Shown one piece after another: positions 1 to 7,825 of a stretch of 34,130 nucleotides of DNA. Position 1 is the stretch's first letter, and each line of letters begins with the position of its first letter. The DNA is from Verrucomicrobiota bacterium. Its GTDB lineage: Bacteria; Verrucomicrobiota; Verrucomicrobiia; Limisphaerales; UBA1319. The stretch is from the NCBI GenBank assembly GCA_022709905.1, contig JAKLHY010000075.1, positions 1 through 34,130 on the forward strand, given 5' to 3'. The translations under genes and the position numbers were made by a program. Below the pieces are notes generated by a model, which was given only the letters and a program-made list of their open reading frames with translations, made no database searches and was not told the origin of the DNA.

Positions 1-1
1 T

Positions 2-52
2 AATCTGGCCATGGCCGTGGCCTTTGTCACCCGCCAGCGGCCTAAACTGTGA
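2..52 (+). CDS. possible 3' end of an upstream gene
   Basis: A reading frame enters from the left edge and ends at TGA 50-52. The 16 residues that can be read (NLAMAVAFVTRQRPKL) are hydrophobic and then basic, like the end of a membrane protein, but this is too short to identify. It could be chance. Confidence 0.25.
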   Translation, partial: NLAMAVAFVTRQRPKL

Positions 53-103
53 AAAACCCTTCATGAATACGCGCTGAGTTCCGACGCGAGAAATGAGATG
101 GAA

Positions 104-1114
104 CTAGAGTTTAGTCGCATTAGGCTTTATTTTCGAGGGAACCGGAGGGGACGCCCATTGAGTCGGCTGGGCAGGTGTGCCGTTGGTTTCCGCCTGTCGT
201 TGAATCCATTCGTGCCATCCTTTTTCGAGCCGGGGGAGTCCTCCTGGCGAGTGGCGATCCAGGTAATTGGCGCAACCAAGACTCGGATTGTCGGCCAAGG
301 CAACCTCCGGGCTATTCACCGCCGACATCAGCAAACGAGTTGCGGCCGGATGCGCCATGAAGAAGTGAAATAATGAATAAGCCGCGGTGTAGCCCAAATC
401 GGGCCGATGGGGGAAGAGACGGTTCCAGTCGTGACGGCTGGCGCGCATGAACTCGCGCAAGCCCGGCAGTTTCTGCTTCTGAAGATACTCCCGGAGGACT
501 TGCCAGCGTTGGGATTCAGTTTGGCGTTTCAATCGATAAAGGCCCGCCGCCGGGGCCCCCAGCAGTTCCGCGCTGCCTTCCATGTACCAATCGGGTGCGC
601 GCCAGACACAGGCATCGGTGAGGGCATGCGTCAATTCGTGCAGCAGAATCGATGTCAGAACGGCTTCGTCAGGTTGAGCCCAGGCATAAATCCTGGCTTC
701 CTGAATCTGGAAAAGACCGCTCGAAACTTGGCGGATCTTGGAGGTGTGAGAAAAGCCGAGGGTGGCGGGTTCGGTGAATCCCAGGGCATGAATGATCGCT
801 TCAAACTCCTGCCGGGTTCGGACCACCTGAATCTGGACCTTTAAGTCAGCGGGAATTCTGCGGTGGAAAAGGACGTGGTGGGATTGGATCAAGCGAGGAA
901 GTTGCCGGCGCACCGCCTCTTTCACGGTCGAGGGGACAGGATAGTCTGTTGGGACGTAATCCAATTGAACGGCCCATCCGGCAGGAAGAAAACCCAGAAG
1001 GAACAAACCATAAGCCACAAAACCCAGGACCCGGCACCGCCCGGTATGGCCGGACACGCGTCTCCAGAATCGGATGGAATCCGCAGCCGAGGCCACTGGG
1101 TCGTGTCGGTTCAT
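104..1114 (-). CDS. secreted or membrane-anchored HEXXH metallopeptidase-like protein
   Basis: A 336-residue protein with a hydrophobic segment at about residues 29-49, which acts as a signal peptide or N-terminal anchor, so the rest is probably outside the cytoplasm. Residues 159-163 read HELTH, and 16 residues later comes WYMEG with Glu179. This is the HEXXH...E layout of gluzincin-type zinc peptidases, as in the Peptidase_MA / DUF1570-like families. His159 and His163 and Glu179 would bind zinc and Glu160 would be the catalytic base. The C-terminal part (about 200-310) is helical and unrecognised. A TTGACT-N17-TTAAAA promoter lies about 20 bases before the ATG. The gene stands alone, and the substrate is unknown. 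The motif is clear; actual peptidase activity is inferred. Confidence 0.8.
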   Translation of the reverse strand: MNRHDPVASAADSIRFWRRVSGHTGRCRVLGFVAYGLFLLGFLPAGWAVQLDYVPTDYPVPSTVKEAVRRQLPRLIQSHHVLFHRRIPADLKVQIQVVRTRQEFEAIIHALGFTEPATLGFSHTSKIRQVSSGLFQIQEARIYAWAQPDEAVLTSILLHELTHALTDACVWRAPDWYMEGSAELLGAPAAGLYRLKRQTESQRWQVLREYLQKQKLPGLREFMRASRHDWNRLFPHRPDLGYTAAYSLFHFFMAHPAATRLLMSAVNSPEVALADNPSLGCANYLDRHSPGGLPRLEKGWHEWIQRQAETNGTPAQPTQWASPPVPSKIKPNATKL

Positions 1115-1134
1115 TTTAGACTCTGTCTCGCGTC

Positions 1135-1163
1135 TTTTAACCCATTCGGTTGACGAAAGTCAA
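1135..1163 (-). promoter_or_regulatory. sigma-70-type promoter of the HEXXH protein
   Basis: On the minus strand, TTGACT (1163-1158) and TTAAAA (1140-1135) are separated by 17 bases. The ATG at 1114 follows about 20 bases after the -10 box. It is a good match to the housekeeping consensus and is predicted by eye only. Confidence 0.5.
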
Positions 1164-1200
1164 AAGGACATCGAAAAGCCCTGAACCGCAAAAAAATGAC

Positions 1201-1232
1201 TTAACCGCTAATGAACGCCAATAAACGCGAAT
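1201..1232 (+). repeat. dispersed repeat, AACCGCTAATGAACGCCAAT type
   Basis: This is a short AT-rich sequence built on the rhythm AATGAACGCCAATAAACGCG. Related copies lie at 1595-1621 (inverted), 11741-11772 (inverted) and 15844-15876. All are intergenic, which suggests a spreading intergenic repeat rather than a coding element. Confidence 0.6.
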
Positions 1233-1246
1233 CATGGCAGGCCAAA

Positions 1247-1521
1247 TATACACGACGTCATAAATAGTTGCGCATGCCGTTGATCGGGAGAGGGCTATAT
1301 GGCGAGGCACGACGAACGAGCATACCCGTTGCGGTCTGTGAGTGAGGAGAAACGAAGCCAGATGGCCCTCTCCTGATCAACCCGCAGGGCGGCGGTCTTT
1401 TTGGCACCGGACTTTGTCGCTCGTCAGTCAAAGATCCCTGCGATATTCTCCTTCCTCGCTTCGCGTCCGGCACCAAAAATCTTCGCCGCGGCATACGCAA
1501 TTATTTATGACGTCGTGTATA
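1247..1521. mobile_element. 275-bp palindromic MITE-like element, copy A
   Basis: Bases 1247-1279 and 1489-1521 are 33-bp inverted repeats with two mismatches. Between them are two consecutive hairpins: 1279-1295 pairs with 1365-1381, and 1388-1412 pairs with 1465-1492. No transposase is encoded, so this fits a nonautonomous element. Its architecture and length match the element at 17616-17896 (281 bp), and the inner ends share a CATAAATAA core. I see no clean target-site duplication. A long RNA structure could be an alternative explanation, but the matching second copy argues for mobility. Confidence 0.75.
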
Positions 1522-1594
1522 GAAAGGTCCTGAAATATTGGGAACATCGATGGACTGTTTGGGATTCAGCCCAGCGGATGCCTCCGCTTCCATT

Positions 1595-1621
1595 CACGTC
1601 TATTGGTGTTCATTCGGTTAA
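1595..1621 (-). repeat. dispersed AT-rich repeat, inverted copy
   Basis: Its reverse complement begins TTAACCGAATGAACACCAAT and matches the repeat at 1201-1232. The two copies face each other around the palindromic element at 1247-1521. Confidence 0.5.
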
Positions 1622-1662
1622 TGGCCGGCATGTTCTCTGAGGGTTCCTCCGGGGCTATGTGT

Positions 1663-3717
1663 TTACCATGCGCGGATCTGATAGAATCTGGCTGAGGACC
1701 GGTCTGATTCCGAATCTGTGTATTGTATTTGAGTGCCATCGCCCGTGAATTGCGCCGCAAAAGTCCAGCGACCAGTCGCGCTGGAGCCGGTCAGAATTTC
1801 GTAATGCCGGCCGGCTTTTCCCAGCCAACCCAACTCAATCTGAGACCCCTTCCGAACCACCGACACTCCCGAATCCAAGAGGGCTTGAAGGGCGAGGGGA
1901 TCGATCCGTTGATCAGGCGTGACAGCAAAACTGCCATGCTCCAAATAATGCAGGTTCAGGTAAGACATCGACTGCCGCAAGTCGGCCCAGGGATTGATGA
2001 GATCACAGAAGCCGCAGTTGATGTTTTCCAGGCAGATTGGGCATGGTTTGAAACAATTCGCCTCGTGCAGGATTCGGTGAGTTGCCACCTTGGAAGGCTC
2101 GATCGGTAATCGAAGGATCTTCTGCGACAGACGGCGGGCCAGATCAATCCCATCCAATACACCGTCACCATCGGTATCCGGTTTTCCTCCGTCGGTGTTC
2201 AACACGACCTCTTCACGGTCCAACAGCCCGTCTCTGTCCGTGTCTTCCCCCGATATCACAAGATGGGAGGAGCCGTCGCCTTTTAGCAGCCGCGAAAACT
2301 GCGCCGGATTCAACCGTTCTCCCTCGCGTGTGGTGAAACTTCCATGTCTGAGAAAATGCTGAGCAAGATAAGAGACTTCCATCCTCATATTCTCTCGCGG
2401 ATTGACGATTTCCATCCATCCCATATTTTCCGTCTGGCCGCAGATGGGGCAGGTGACCAATCCTCGCAAATAATGATCGATGGCATACGTCGCTTGAATC
2501 GGGATTCGGGGGAGTGACTCCAAAGTTTGGCCGAGTTCGTAAGCCAGACTCGGCCCATCCGGTACGCCATCGGTGTCCGAATCAGGGCGATCGGCTTGCG
2601 TGCCTGCCCACTGTTCCTCGCGGTTCATCAGGCCGTCCTTGTCGTCATCCGAGCCAATCGATATCAGGTGTCCTGGCCCCTTGGATTCCAGGGTTTCCAC
2701 CAGATGCCGAACCCACAATCGTCCCTGTCCATGCACACTGCCATCGTAAGCCAGACTGCCATGTTCCATGAAATGCAGGGCGATATAGGGCAATTTGGCG
2801 TAGAGTTGGGCCTGAGGATTGCAGATCGTCAAATGTCCCATGTTGACGCTTTGCCCACAGATACTGCACCATTCCAAACCTTTAAGCATGAAATCGGTGC
2901 GATAGACAGTTGCTCCATTGGATTGAGTCGGCAACTTCTCGATTCGCGCGGCCAACTGGGTGGCCCAATCAATCCCATCCAGGATGTGGTTTCCGTTTTC
3001 ATCCGGTTGTTGGGGATCCGTGGCCAAGCCCTGTTCCTCCACATCCGACAGCAAATCCTGATCTGCGTCATGCGCCAAACCATAGGCCAACCGATGCGGA
3101 TCGGCTCCGGCGGCCGCAGCATCCAGGTTGGAACCTAGAATTCCCAAGCTGATCATGGATGCCGCGGTTGCCACGGCCTCGCGCAACAATCCCTTTCTGA
3201 CGGCAGGGACGAATCCCGACACACTATTCGAGATCCCGCCACGCATCAGCCGACGGCATTCCTGGTTCACACGGCGATAATGGGGAATAAGCAAAGGTGT
3301 TTGCGCGCATGCCGGACAGGCCCAATGAAACAGGAGTCTTTGCTCGGACCGACGGAGCCTGTTCCGCGCGTAGCCATTCCTGACATAACTTTCCACGCAA
3401 CAGGAAGGATAACCGAACAGCAATCCCTCAAAACGTCTTGTCTCGGGACTGCAATCGATTGGTCGCCCCTCAAATCGCGCAGCATAAAGATCCAGGTGCT
3501 GATCCGAAGGGCTGAAGACAAATTCCTGAATTCCGCCGCCGCGTTGAGCCCGCCTCCGAACCTCGCGCACCTTCAATCCCATCTCTCCCATCCAGCCTTC
3601 TGCGTCGGGAGGCAAGGAATTCTCCCATCGGCTCAACGGTTTCAAACCCTGTTGGGTCAACATCATGAGATACGCCAGGTCGAACTCGATCTGTTTGAAT
3701 GTCCCTGTTTTCATCAT
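1663..3717 (-). CDS. unrecognised protein with three CCHH modules and Asp-rich calcium-type repeats
   Basis: A 684-residue protein; I do not recognise the whole. Residues 1-160 contain FGYPSCC (101-107) and CPAC (134-137); the GYPxCC motif recalls DUF483-type proteins, a weak guess. Residues 174-203 are hydrophobic and end in small residues, like an internal signal peptide or membrane span. Then come three repeats. Each has an Asp-rich loop of thrombospondin type-3 style (for example DTDGDGVLDG at 514-523) followed by C-x2-C-x27-H-x3-H: C284/C287/H315/H319, C423/C426/H454/H458 and C559/C562/H590/H594. Each also has NP about 13 residues after the cysteines and HGS at the end. The spacing is identical in all three, which suggests a real metal site, probably zinc. 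The last 60 residues resemble a C-terminal module common in secreted verrucomicrobial proteins. The start could be either of two adjacent ATGs. Confidence 0.8.
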   Translation of the reverse strand: MMKTGTFKQIEFDLAYLMMLTQQGLKPLSRWENSLPPDAEGWMGEMGLKVREVRRRAQRGGGIQEFVFSPSDQHLDLYAARFEGRPIDCSPETRRFEGLLFGYPSCCVESYVRNGYARNRLRRSEQRLLFHWACPACAQTPLLIPHYRRVNQECRRLMRGGISNSVSGFVPAVRKGLLREAVATAASMISLGILGSNLDAAAAGADPHRLAYGLAHDADQDLLSDVEEQGLATDPQQPDENGNHILDGIDWATQLAARIEKLPTQSNGATVYRTDFMLKGLEWCSICGQSVNMGHLTICNPQAQLYAKLPYIALHFMEHGSLAYDGSVHGQGRLWVRHLVETLESKGPGHLISIGSDDDKDGLMNREEQWAGTQADRPDSDTDGVPDGPSLAYELGQTLESLPRIPIQATYAIDHYLRGLVTCPICGQTENMGWMEIVNPRENMRMEVSYLAQHFLRHGSFTTREGERLNPAQFSRLLKGDGSSHLVISGEDTDRDGLLDREEVVLNTDGGKPDTDGDGVLDGIDLARRLSQKILRLPIEPSKVATHRILHEANCFKPCPICLENINCGFCDLINPWADLRQSMSYLNLHYLEHGSFAVTPDQRIDPLALQALLDSGVSVVRKGSQIELGWLGKAGRHYEILTGSSATGRWTFAAQFTGDGTQIQYTDSESDRSSARFYQIRAW

Positions 3718-3909
3718 TCATCCTATGGCTGCCAGGTTCACTGCTCCAACTGGACCGGACAGTTTCTGATCCAGAAATCCTTCCGGCCCACTGAAACCTG
3801 CGGAAGCCGGACAGAATCGATCCCGGCCCTCGTCTTACCCGGTCACGGTTTGCTTATTTACTGTATGATAACACCAGTACAGCTCGATGCAACTCCAAAA
3901 CAAGTTGTT

Positions 3910-3933
3910 GTACTAAGGGCCAGGTCTTTTATT
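3910..3933 (+). repeat. REP-like palindrome, copy 1
   Basis: The core AAGGGCCAGGTCTTTTATT is an imperfect palindrome and is repeated at 3964-3987 in the same orientation, 54 bases away. Similar GGGNCAGGTC hairpins are known beside REP-associated tyrosine transposases; no such gene is present here. Confidence 0.55.
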
Positions 3934-3963
3934 CCATCGTTTCGTCTGCTCTGACTCATAATG

Positions 3964-3987
3964 GTACAAAGGGCCAGGTCCTTTATT
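3964..3987 (+). repeat. REP-like palindrome, copy 2
   Basis: AAAGGGCCAGGTCCTTT is nearly a perfect palindrome around its central base and is the second direct copy of the repeat at 3910-3933. The pair looks like the remnant of a two-palindrome unit. Confidence 0.55.
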
Positions 3988-4197
3988 TAACCTCAGACTG
4001 TCGATCCCAACCACGGTAACAGTCCCTTTTGGCGCAACGTATCATTATTCTCCCTCTCGCCCCCCTCACCGGGGGATAACTCATGGCGCAATTCGGCATC
4101 AATAAGCGCGTATGTCGGTATGTCGGGGAGCGGACTTTCAGATGGATTTGCCAAGCGGGAAGGCGCAGGATGGAAGAGAGGCATTGGAAAGGCGGCT

Positions 4198-6147
4198 ATG
4201 AAATCTGAGAATGCGAACTCCGAGTCGATTTGGACTCTAGCTGGGATGATCTTGGCGATCCACGCCGTTTCTGCTCAAGCCGACATTATTCACTGGACCA
4301 ATGCCAGTGGTGGCAACTGGAGCGTTGCCGCTCATTGGTTCCCCAACCAAGTGCCATCCGCCAACGACATTGCCGTCATTACCAACTCAGGCACTTATCA
4401 GGTGACAGTAAATGTCAATTCGACCATTGCCGGTTTGGTGGTGGGAGGCGGCAGCGGAGCCCAGACCCTCGCAACCTCGGGGCATACGTTAACCTTGAAC
4501 GGCGACGGCCGGGTGAATACGAACGGTTGTCTGCTCTTGTCCGGCGGCGCGCTTTCCGGGACAAACCGGCTTGCGCTGGATGGGACGATGACCTGGCAGT
4601 CTGGAACGATTGACACCAACACGGTGGTCCTCGTGAACCCCGGCGGCGAAGTCACGCTAGCCAGCGGGGTCAAGCATGCGAAATTTCTCCAGGGCAACCT
4701 GACCAATGGCGGTGTCATGACCTGGCGGCCTCTTGGCAGCTTTAACATTGGCGGGACCTTGCACAACCTCGCGCGAGGCGTCATTGACGCGCAACTGGAT
4801 GGCGCCTCGATTCTCCAATCGACCACAAACGCACTGCTTGTTAACGAGGGTGTTTTTCGCAAATCGGATGGCGACCGAAGTGTGAATTGTTATGTGCCCT
4901 TGTGCAATTACGGCACGGTGGATGTGCGGAGCGGCACGCTTGATTTTCTTGGCGGCTCGAGTTTGAACACGGGATCCATTTTCATGGGCGCCGGCACCAC
5001 GCGGCTGCAAACGGGCACGCATACCCTCCACGGCAACATTGTGTCAACGAACCTTGTTCTGGACGGAGGATCGCTGGCGGGGCATGGAACCTTCCGGGGA
5101 ACCGTGGCATGGATTTCCGGCCAACTCAATGAGGCGGCTTCCTTGACGGTAGGAATGGATGGCATCTTGGACTTTGGCAGCGGAGTCAAATTCGCGAAGA
5201 TCGTCTACGGCAATCTCACGAATGCCGGCACCATCACCTGGCGGCCGGTTGGCAGCCTGATCCTCGGGGGCACGCTGCATAACCTGGAAGGGGCGGTTTT
5301 TGACATCCAGGTAGATAACAGTTCCATCCTTACCGCCGGCCCTCATGCGGTCATCATCAATGACGGACTGTTCCGCAGATCCACCGGCAGGTTTGGCGTG
5401 GATTGTGCCGCGCCCATGATCAACAATGGCGCCATGGAAATCCCGCCTGGCAAACTGGGATTCGACTCATCCTTCAGCAACCCAACCGGGATCATCTCGA
5501 TGTTTGGAGGCGAACTCAAAATGGCCCGGCCCTTGGTTCTATCCGGCGGACTCTTGATCGGTTGGGGGACCCTCTCTACGGATGTGGTCAACGCCGCCTG
5601 CATTCACCCGGCGCCCGCAAATGGGGGACTCACCATTCGCGGGAATTATGAACAGTCGCTCGACGGCTGTTTGGAGTTGGATTTGGCCGGCAATGATCCG
5701 GGCACGAATCAAAGCCGGTTGAACATTACAGGCAGTGCCATCTTGCGCGGCACGATCGCTGTTGGTTGGGACCCACATTTCACCCCCTTGCCGGGCGCCG
5801 AGTTCCCGGTGCTTACCTATGCTTCCCGGGAGGGCGAATTCTGTTGCCTTGACCATACGATCCTGCTTGGCCAAGGCCGCCGCCTGGAGCCGCTTTACAG
5901 CGCGCACGGTTTGACGCTCACCACAGTCAGCGCCCCCGAACCGACCCAGGTGCCGCTGCGGATTTCGGTGGACGGCGGCGCGCTGGTTTGCTGGCCGGCT
6001 GAATTCTCCGATTACGAACTTTACTGGTCGACGAACCTTAATTCATCAAGCTGGACGCTGTTTCCTGGCGTCACAAACCGATTCCTTGAAGCCCCGCCGC
6101 TCGCAAAAGAGAAGTTCTTCCTGCTTCAGAAACGCCAGAGACCTTAG
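4198..6147 (+). CDS. secreted beta-helix repeat protein
   Basis: A 649-residue protein counted from ATG 4198, chosen over an upstream in-frame ATG (4120) because it gives a hydrophobic signal segment (about residues 12-30, WTLAGMILAIHAVSAQADII) and has a GGAAAGG ribosome site just before it. The body is rich in Gly, Asn, Thr and Val with short strands, as in right-handed beta-helix and autotransporter-passenger folds, and starts with a GGNWSVAAHWFPNQVP segment typical of such proteins. It contains an internal duplication: the unit from residue 157 (GVKHAKFLQGNLTNGG) recurs from residue 329 (GVKFAKIVYGNLTNAG), 172 residues later, including GGTLHNL. The C-terminal 60 residues (DYELYWSTNL...) resemble the terminal module of the CCHH protein at 1663-3717. 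It is likely a surface or secreted polymer-binding protein; no catalytic motif was seen. Confidence 0.8.
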   Translation: MKSENANSESIWTLAGMILAIHAVSAQADIIHWTNASGGNWSVAAHWFPNQVPSANDIAVITNSGTYQVTVNVNSTIAGLVVGGGSGAQTLATSGHTLTLNGDGRVNTNGCLLLSGGALSGTNRLALDGTMTWQSGTIDTNTVVLVNPGGEVTLASGVKHAKFLQGNLTNGGVMTWRPLGSFNIGGTLHNLARGVIDAQLDGASILQSTTNALLVNEGVFRKSDGDRSVNCYVPLCNYGTVDVRSGTLDFLGGSSLNTGSIFMGAGTTRLQTGTHTLHGNIVSTNLVLDGGSLAGHGTFRGTVAWISGQLNEAASLTVGMDGILDFGSGVKFAKIVYGNLTNAGTITWRPVGSLILGGTLHNLEGAVFDIQVDNSSILTAGPHAVIINDGLFRRSTGRFGVDCAAPMINNGAMEIPPGKLGFDSSFSNPTGIISMFGGELKMARPLVLSGGLLIGWGTLSTDVVNAACIHPAPANGGLTIRGNYEQSLDGCLELDLAGNDPGTNQSRLNITGSAILRGTIAVGWDPHFTPLPGAEFPVLTYASREGEFCCLDHTILLGQGRRLEPLYSAHGLTLTTVSAPEPTQVPLRISVDGGALVCWPAEFSDYELYWSTNLNSSSWTLFPGVTNRFLEAPPLAKEKFFLLQKRQRP

Positions 6148-6155
6148 GGTCTGGT

Positions 6156-7478
6156 TCAGCGGCGCAGGTTTGGCAGCCGCCAAGGCGCGCGATAATCGAC
6201 GCTCACCAGCTTGTTCGCCTTGCGGTCATTGGTCACGATTTCGTGAACCGGATCCCAAACGATTCGGGAACCGCTCCGCAGGGCGATGTTTCCCAGGTGG
6301 GCGACGGTGGAGATATGATGGCCTTCCTCGAGGTTTTCGACGGGTTGTTGGCGTGATTTAACGCAGTCCAGGAAGTTGCGCACATGGGCTGGCCTGGGGT
6401 CTTCCCCTCCCGGATGTTTTTGGGCGTCGACGGTGTCCTGGTTGGGTTCGCTGATGACCTCCCAACCGGAATCATTGATGACCAAGGTGCCTGCGGTGCC
6501 GGTGAAAGACATTCCCCAGGGCCGGTTATAGAGGCCCAGGCCAACACTGACTTTATGTTCCCAGACCATGGTGTAACTGGGGAACTCATAAATGGCGATT
6601 TGGGTGTCGGGGGTTTCGGAGTTATCGTCGAGGACATACTTGCCGCCGCTGGCCACCACGGCTTTCGGAGGTTCCGGACCCATGGCCCACAAGAGCACCT
6701 GGAGCAGATGCACACCCCAGTCGGTCATCAGACCCCCGGCATAGTCCCAAAACCATCGAAAGTTGAAATGAAACCGGTTTGGATTAAAAGGCCGCTTCGG
6801 GGCGGGGCCGAGCCAGAAATCATAGTCCACGCCGGCTGGAGCTTGTTGATCAGCCGGTTTTCCTATGGGTTTGATCCAATCCAGATAGGCCCATGCGCGC
6901 ACGAGGCCGACCTTGCCTAACTTGCCGGAACGCACCAGGTCGGTGGCCTGCCGATAGGTCGGTGAACTCCGGCGCTGGGCTCCCATTTGGACGATGCGAC
7001 GATTTTGGCGCGCCGCCTCGACCATGACTCGCCCTTCGGCAATGCTCGTGGCCAGCGGTTTTTCGACGTAGACGTCTTTACCGGCCTCGCACCCCAGAAC
7101 TGTGGGCAAGGCATGCCAGTGGTCAGGTGTGGCCACTAAAAGGACATCGAGATCTTTGCGATCCAACAAGCGCCGGAAATCCTTGGAGGTTTCGGCGGTC
7201 TTGCCGCGCTTGTCTTTGACGACTTTGAGGCCTTCGGCGATCTGTTTGTCGTCGACATCGCAAACGACCACACATTCCACCTCGGGGTTTAGAAGAAAGG
7301 TTGCGAGGTCCCCGCGCCCCATGCCGCCGGCCCCAATTAGACCCAGACGCACTTGTTCGCTGGGAGGCACCGCGCGGGCGCTGGGGGAAAGCAAGACTCC
7401 GCCCCACACGACCGTTCCCAAAGTGGCAGGCATTTGCCGGCCAAGAAACTGACGACGAGATACAACTGGTGTTTTCAT
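6156..7478 (-). CDS. Tat-exported Gfo/Idh/MocA family oxidoreductase (first copy)
   Basis: A 440-residue NAD(P)-dependent sugar or polyol dehydrogenase-like protein. The N-terminus carries a twin-arginine signal (SRRQFLG followed by a hydrophobic stretch ending SPSARA), so the enzyme probably folds in the cytoplasm and is exported. The Rossmann fold starts with GLIGAGGMGRGD. TPDHWHALP and YVEKPLA are the family's substrate-side and catalytic-lysine motifs, and the C-terminal domain has GGLMTDWGVH. ATG 7478 is chosen over an ATG eight codons upstream because it places the Tat motif normally and lies 9 bases after a -10 box. It is transcribed towards the beta-helix gene, ending 9 bases from that gene's stop. 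The exact sugar cannot be told. Confidence 0.9.
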   Translation of the reverse strand: MKTPVVSRRQFLGRQMPATLGTVVWGGVLLSPSARAVPPSEQVRLGLIGAGGMGRGDLATFLLNPEVECVVVCDVDDKQIAEGLKVVKDKRGKTAETSKDFRRLLDRKDLDVLLVATPDHWHALPTVLGCEAGKDVYVEKPLATSIAEGRVMVEAARQNRRIVQMGAQRRSSPTYRQATDLVRSGKLGKVGLVRAWAYLDWIKPIGKPADQQAPAGVDYDFWLGPAPKRPFNPNRFHFNFRWFWDYAGGLMTDWGVHLLQVLLWAMGPEPPKAVVASGGKYVLDDNSETPDTQIAIYEFPSYTMVWEHKVSVGLGLYNRPWGMSFTGTAGTLVINDSGWEVISEPNQDTVDAQKHPGGEDPRPAHVRNFLDCVKSRQQPVENLEEGHHISTVAHLGNIALRSGSRIVWDPVHEIVTNDRKANKLVSVDYRAPWRLPNLRR

Positions 7479-7487
7479 TTTGCCCGC

Positions 7488-7515
7488 ATTATCCGCCGCC
7501 AATGGTTCAAGTCAA
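7488..7515 (-). promoter_or_regulatory. promoter of the first oxidoreductase, near-leaderless
   Basis: Minus strand TTGACT (7515-7510), 16 bases, GATAAT (7493-7488), then only nine bases before the ATG at 7478. Transcription would start within a few bases of the start codon. Confidence 0.6.
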
Positions 7516-7628
7516 TCCCGAGCCTGTCGCCCCAATCCGCTCGCAAGATGCCCCGAAAAGAATCAAACCGCGAATCCCCGCCAATGGGCACGAATAAAGC
7601 CGGAGGGATCCTGTTGGCCGAATCGCTC

Positions 7629-7715
7629 CGCGGAATGAATTCCGCGCGCCGATCGTTCCCGGCCCGAAGCGAGGGTCACCCGACAGGTTGGAGCGCGGGA
7701 TTTATCCCGCCGCGC
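7629..7715. repeat. GC-rich double palindrome, copy 1
   Basis: The palindrome CGCGGAATGAATTCCGCG is followed about 45 bases later by a second one, GCGCGGGATTTATCCCGC. The same two-part arrangement occurs at 11611-11668. Both copies are intergenic and flank the RraA-GH127 pair on either side. Confidence 0.6.
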
Positions 7716-7825
7716 TGATTTCGGCTGCATGTTTGCTCTTGAGCGCCCTGCGTGTTTGTGACAGTACGTTCGTCATGAACTCCTCAAACCTGAAGATCGT
7801 CCAGCCTTCTCTTTGTTCACAAGTC

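Larger units (their letters stand above)
1115..1662. other. 548-bp gene-free stretch filled with repeats
   Basis: I see no gene here. From the HEXXH gene outward it holds the promoter at 1135-1163, a dispersed AT-rich repeat (1201-1232), a palindromic element with 33-bp terminal inverted repeats (1247-1521) and an opposite-facing copy of the dispersed repeat (1595-1621). Short open frames inside the element are products of its palindromic structure. Confidence 0.7.
3718..4197. other. 480-bp gene-free stretch with paired palindromic repeats
   Basis: No convincing gene is present. The stretch holds two direct copies of an imperfect palindrome (3910-3933 and 3964-3987) and a small GC hairpin, CCCCC-TCACC-GGGGG, at 4061-4075. 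It is the divergent promoter region for the CCHH protein and the beta-helix protein, but I cannot point to a clear promoter. Confidence 0.5.
7479..7825. other. 347-bp intergenic region between divergent genes
   Basis: It holds the minus-strand promoter at 7488-7515, a degenerate AT-rich repeat around 7565-7597 and a palindromic repeat at 7629-7715. An in-frame extension of the RraA-like gene runs through the last 138 bases but has no signal sequence character. I see no separate gene. Confidence 0.5.

Noticed and set aside
98..373. Plus-strand frames opposite the HEXXH protein
   Set aside because: They are shadows of the peptidase-like gene on the other strand, whose signal segment and zinc motif are convincing.
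3280..3954. 224-codon open frame antisense to the start of the CCHH protein
   Set aside because: Low-complexity composition, no motif; the opposite strand carries clear repeats.
4061..4075. CCCCC-TCACC-GGGGG hairpin as a terminator
   Set aside because: The stem is only five pairs, there is no T-run and no gene ends just before it.
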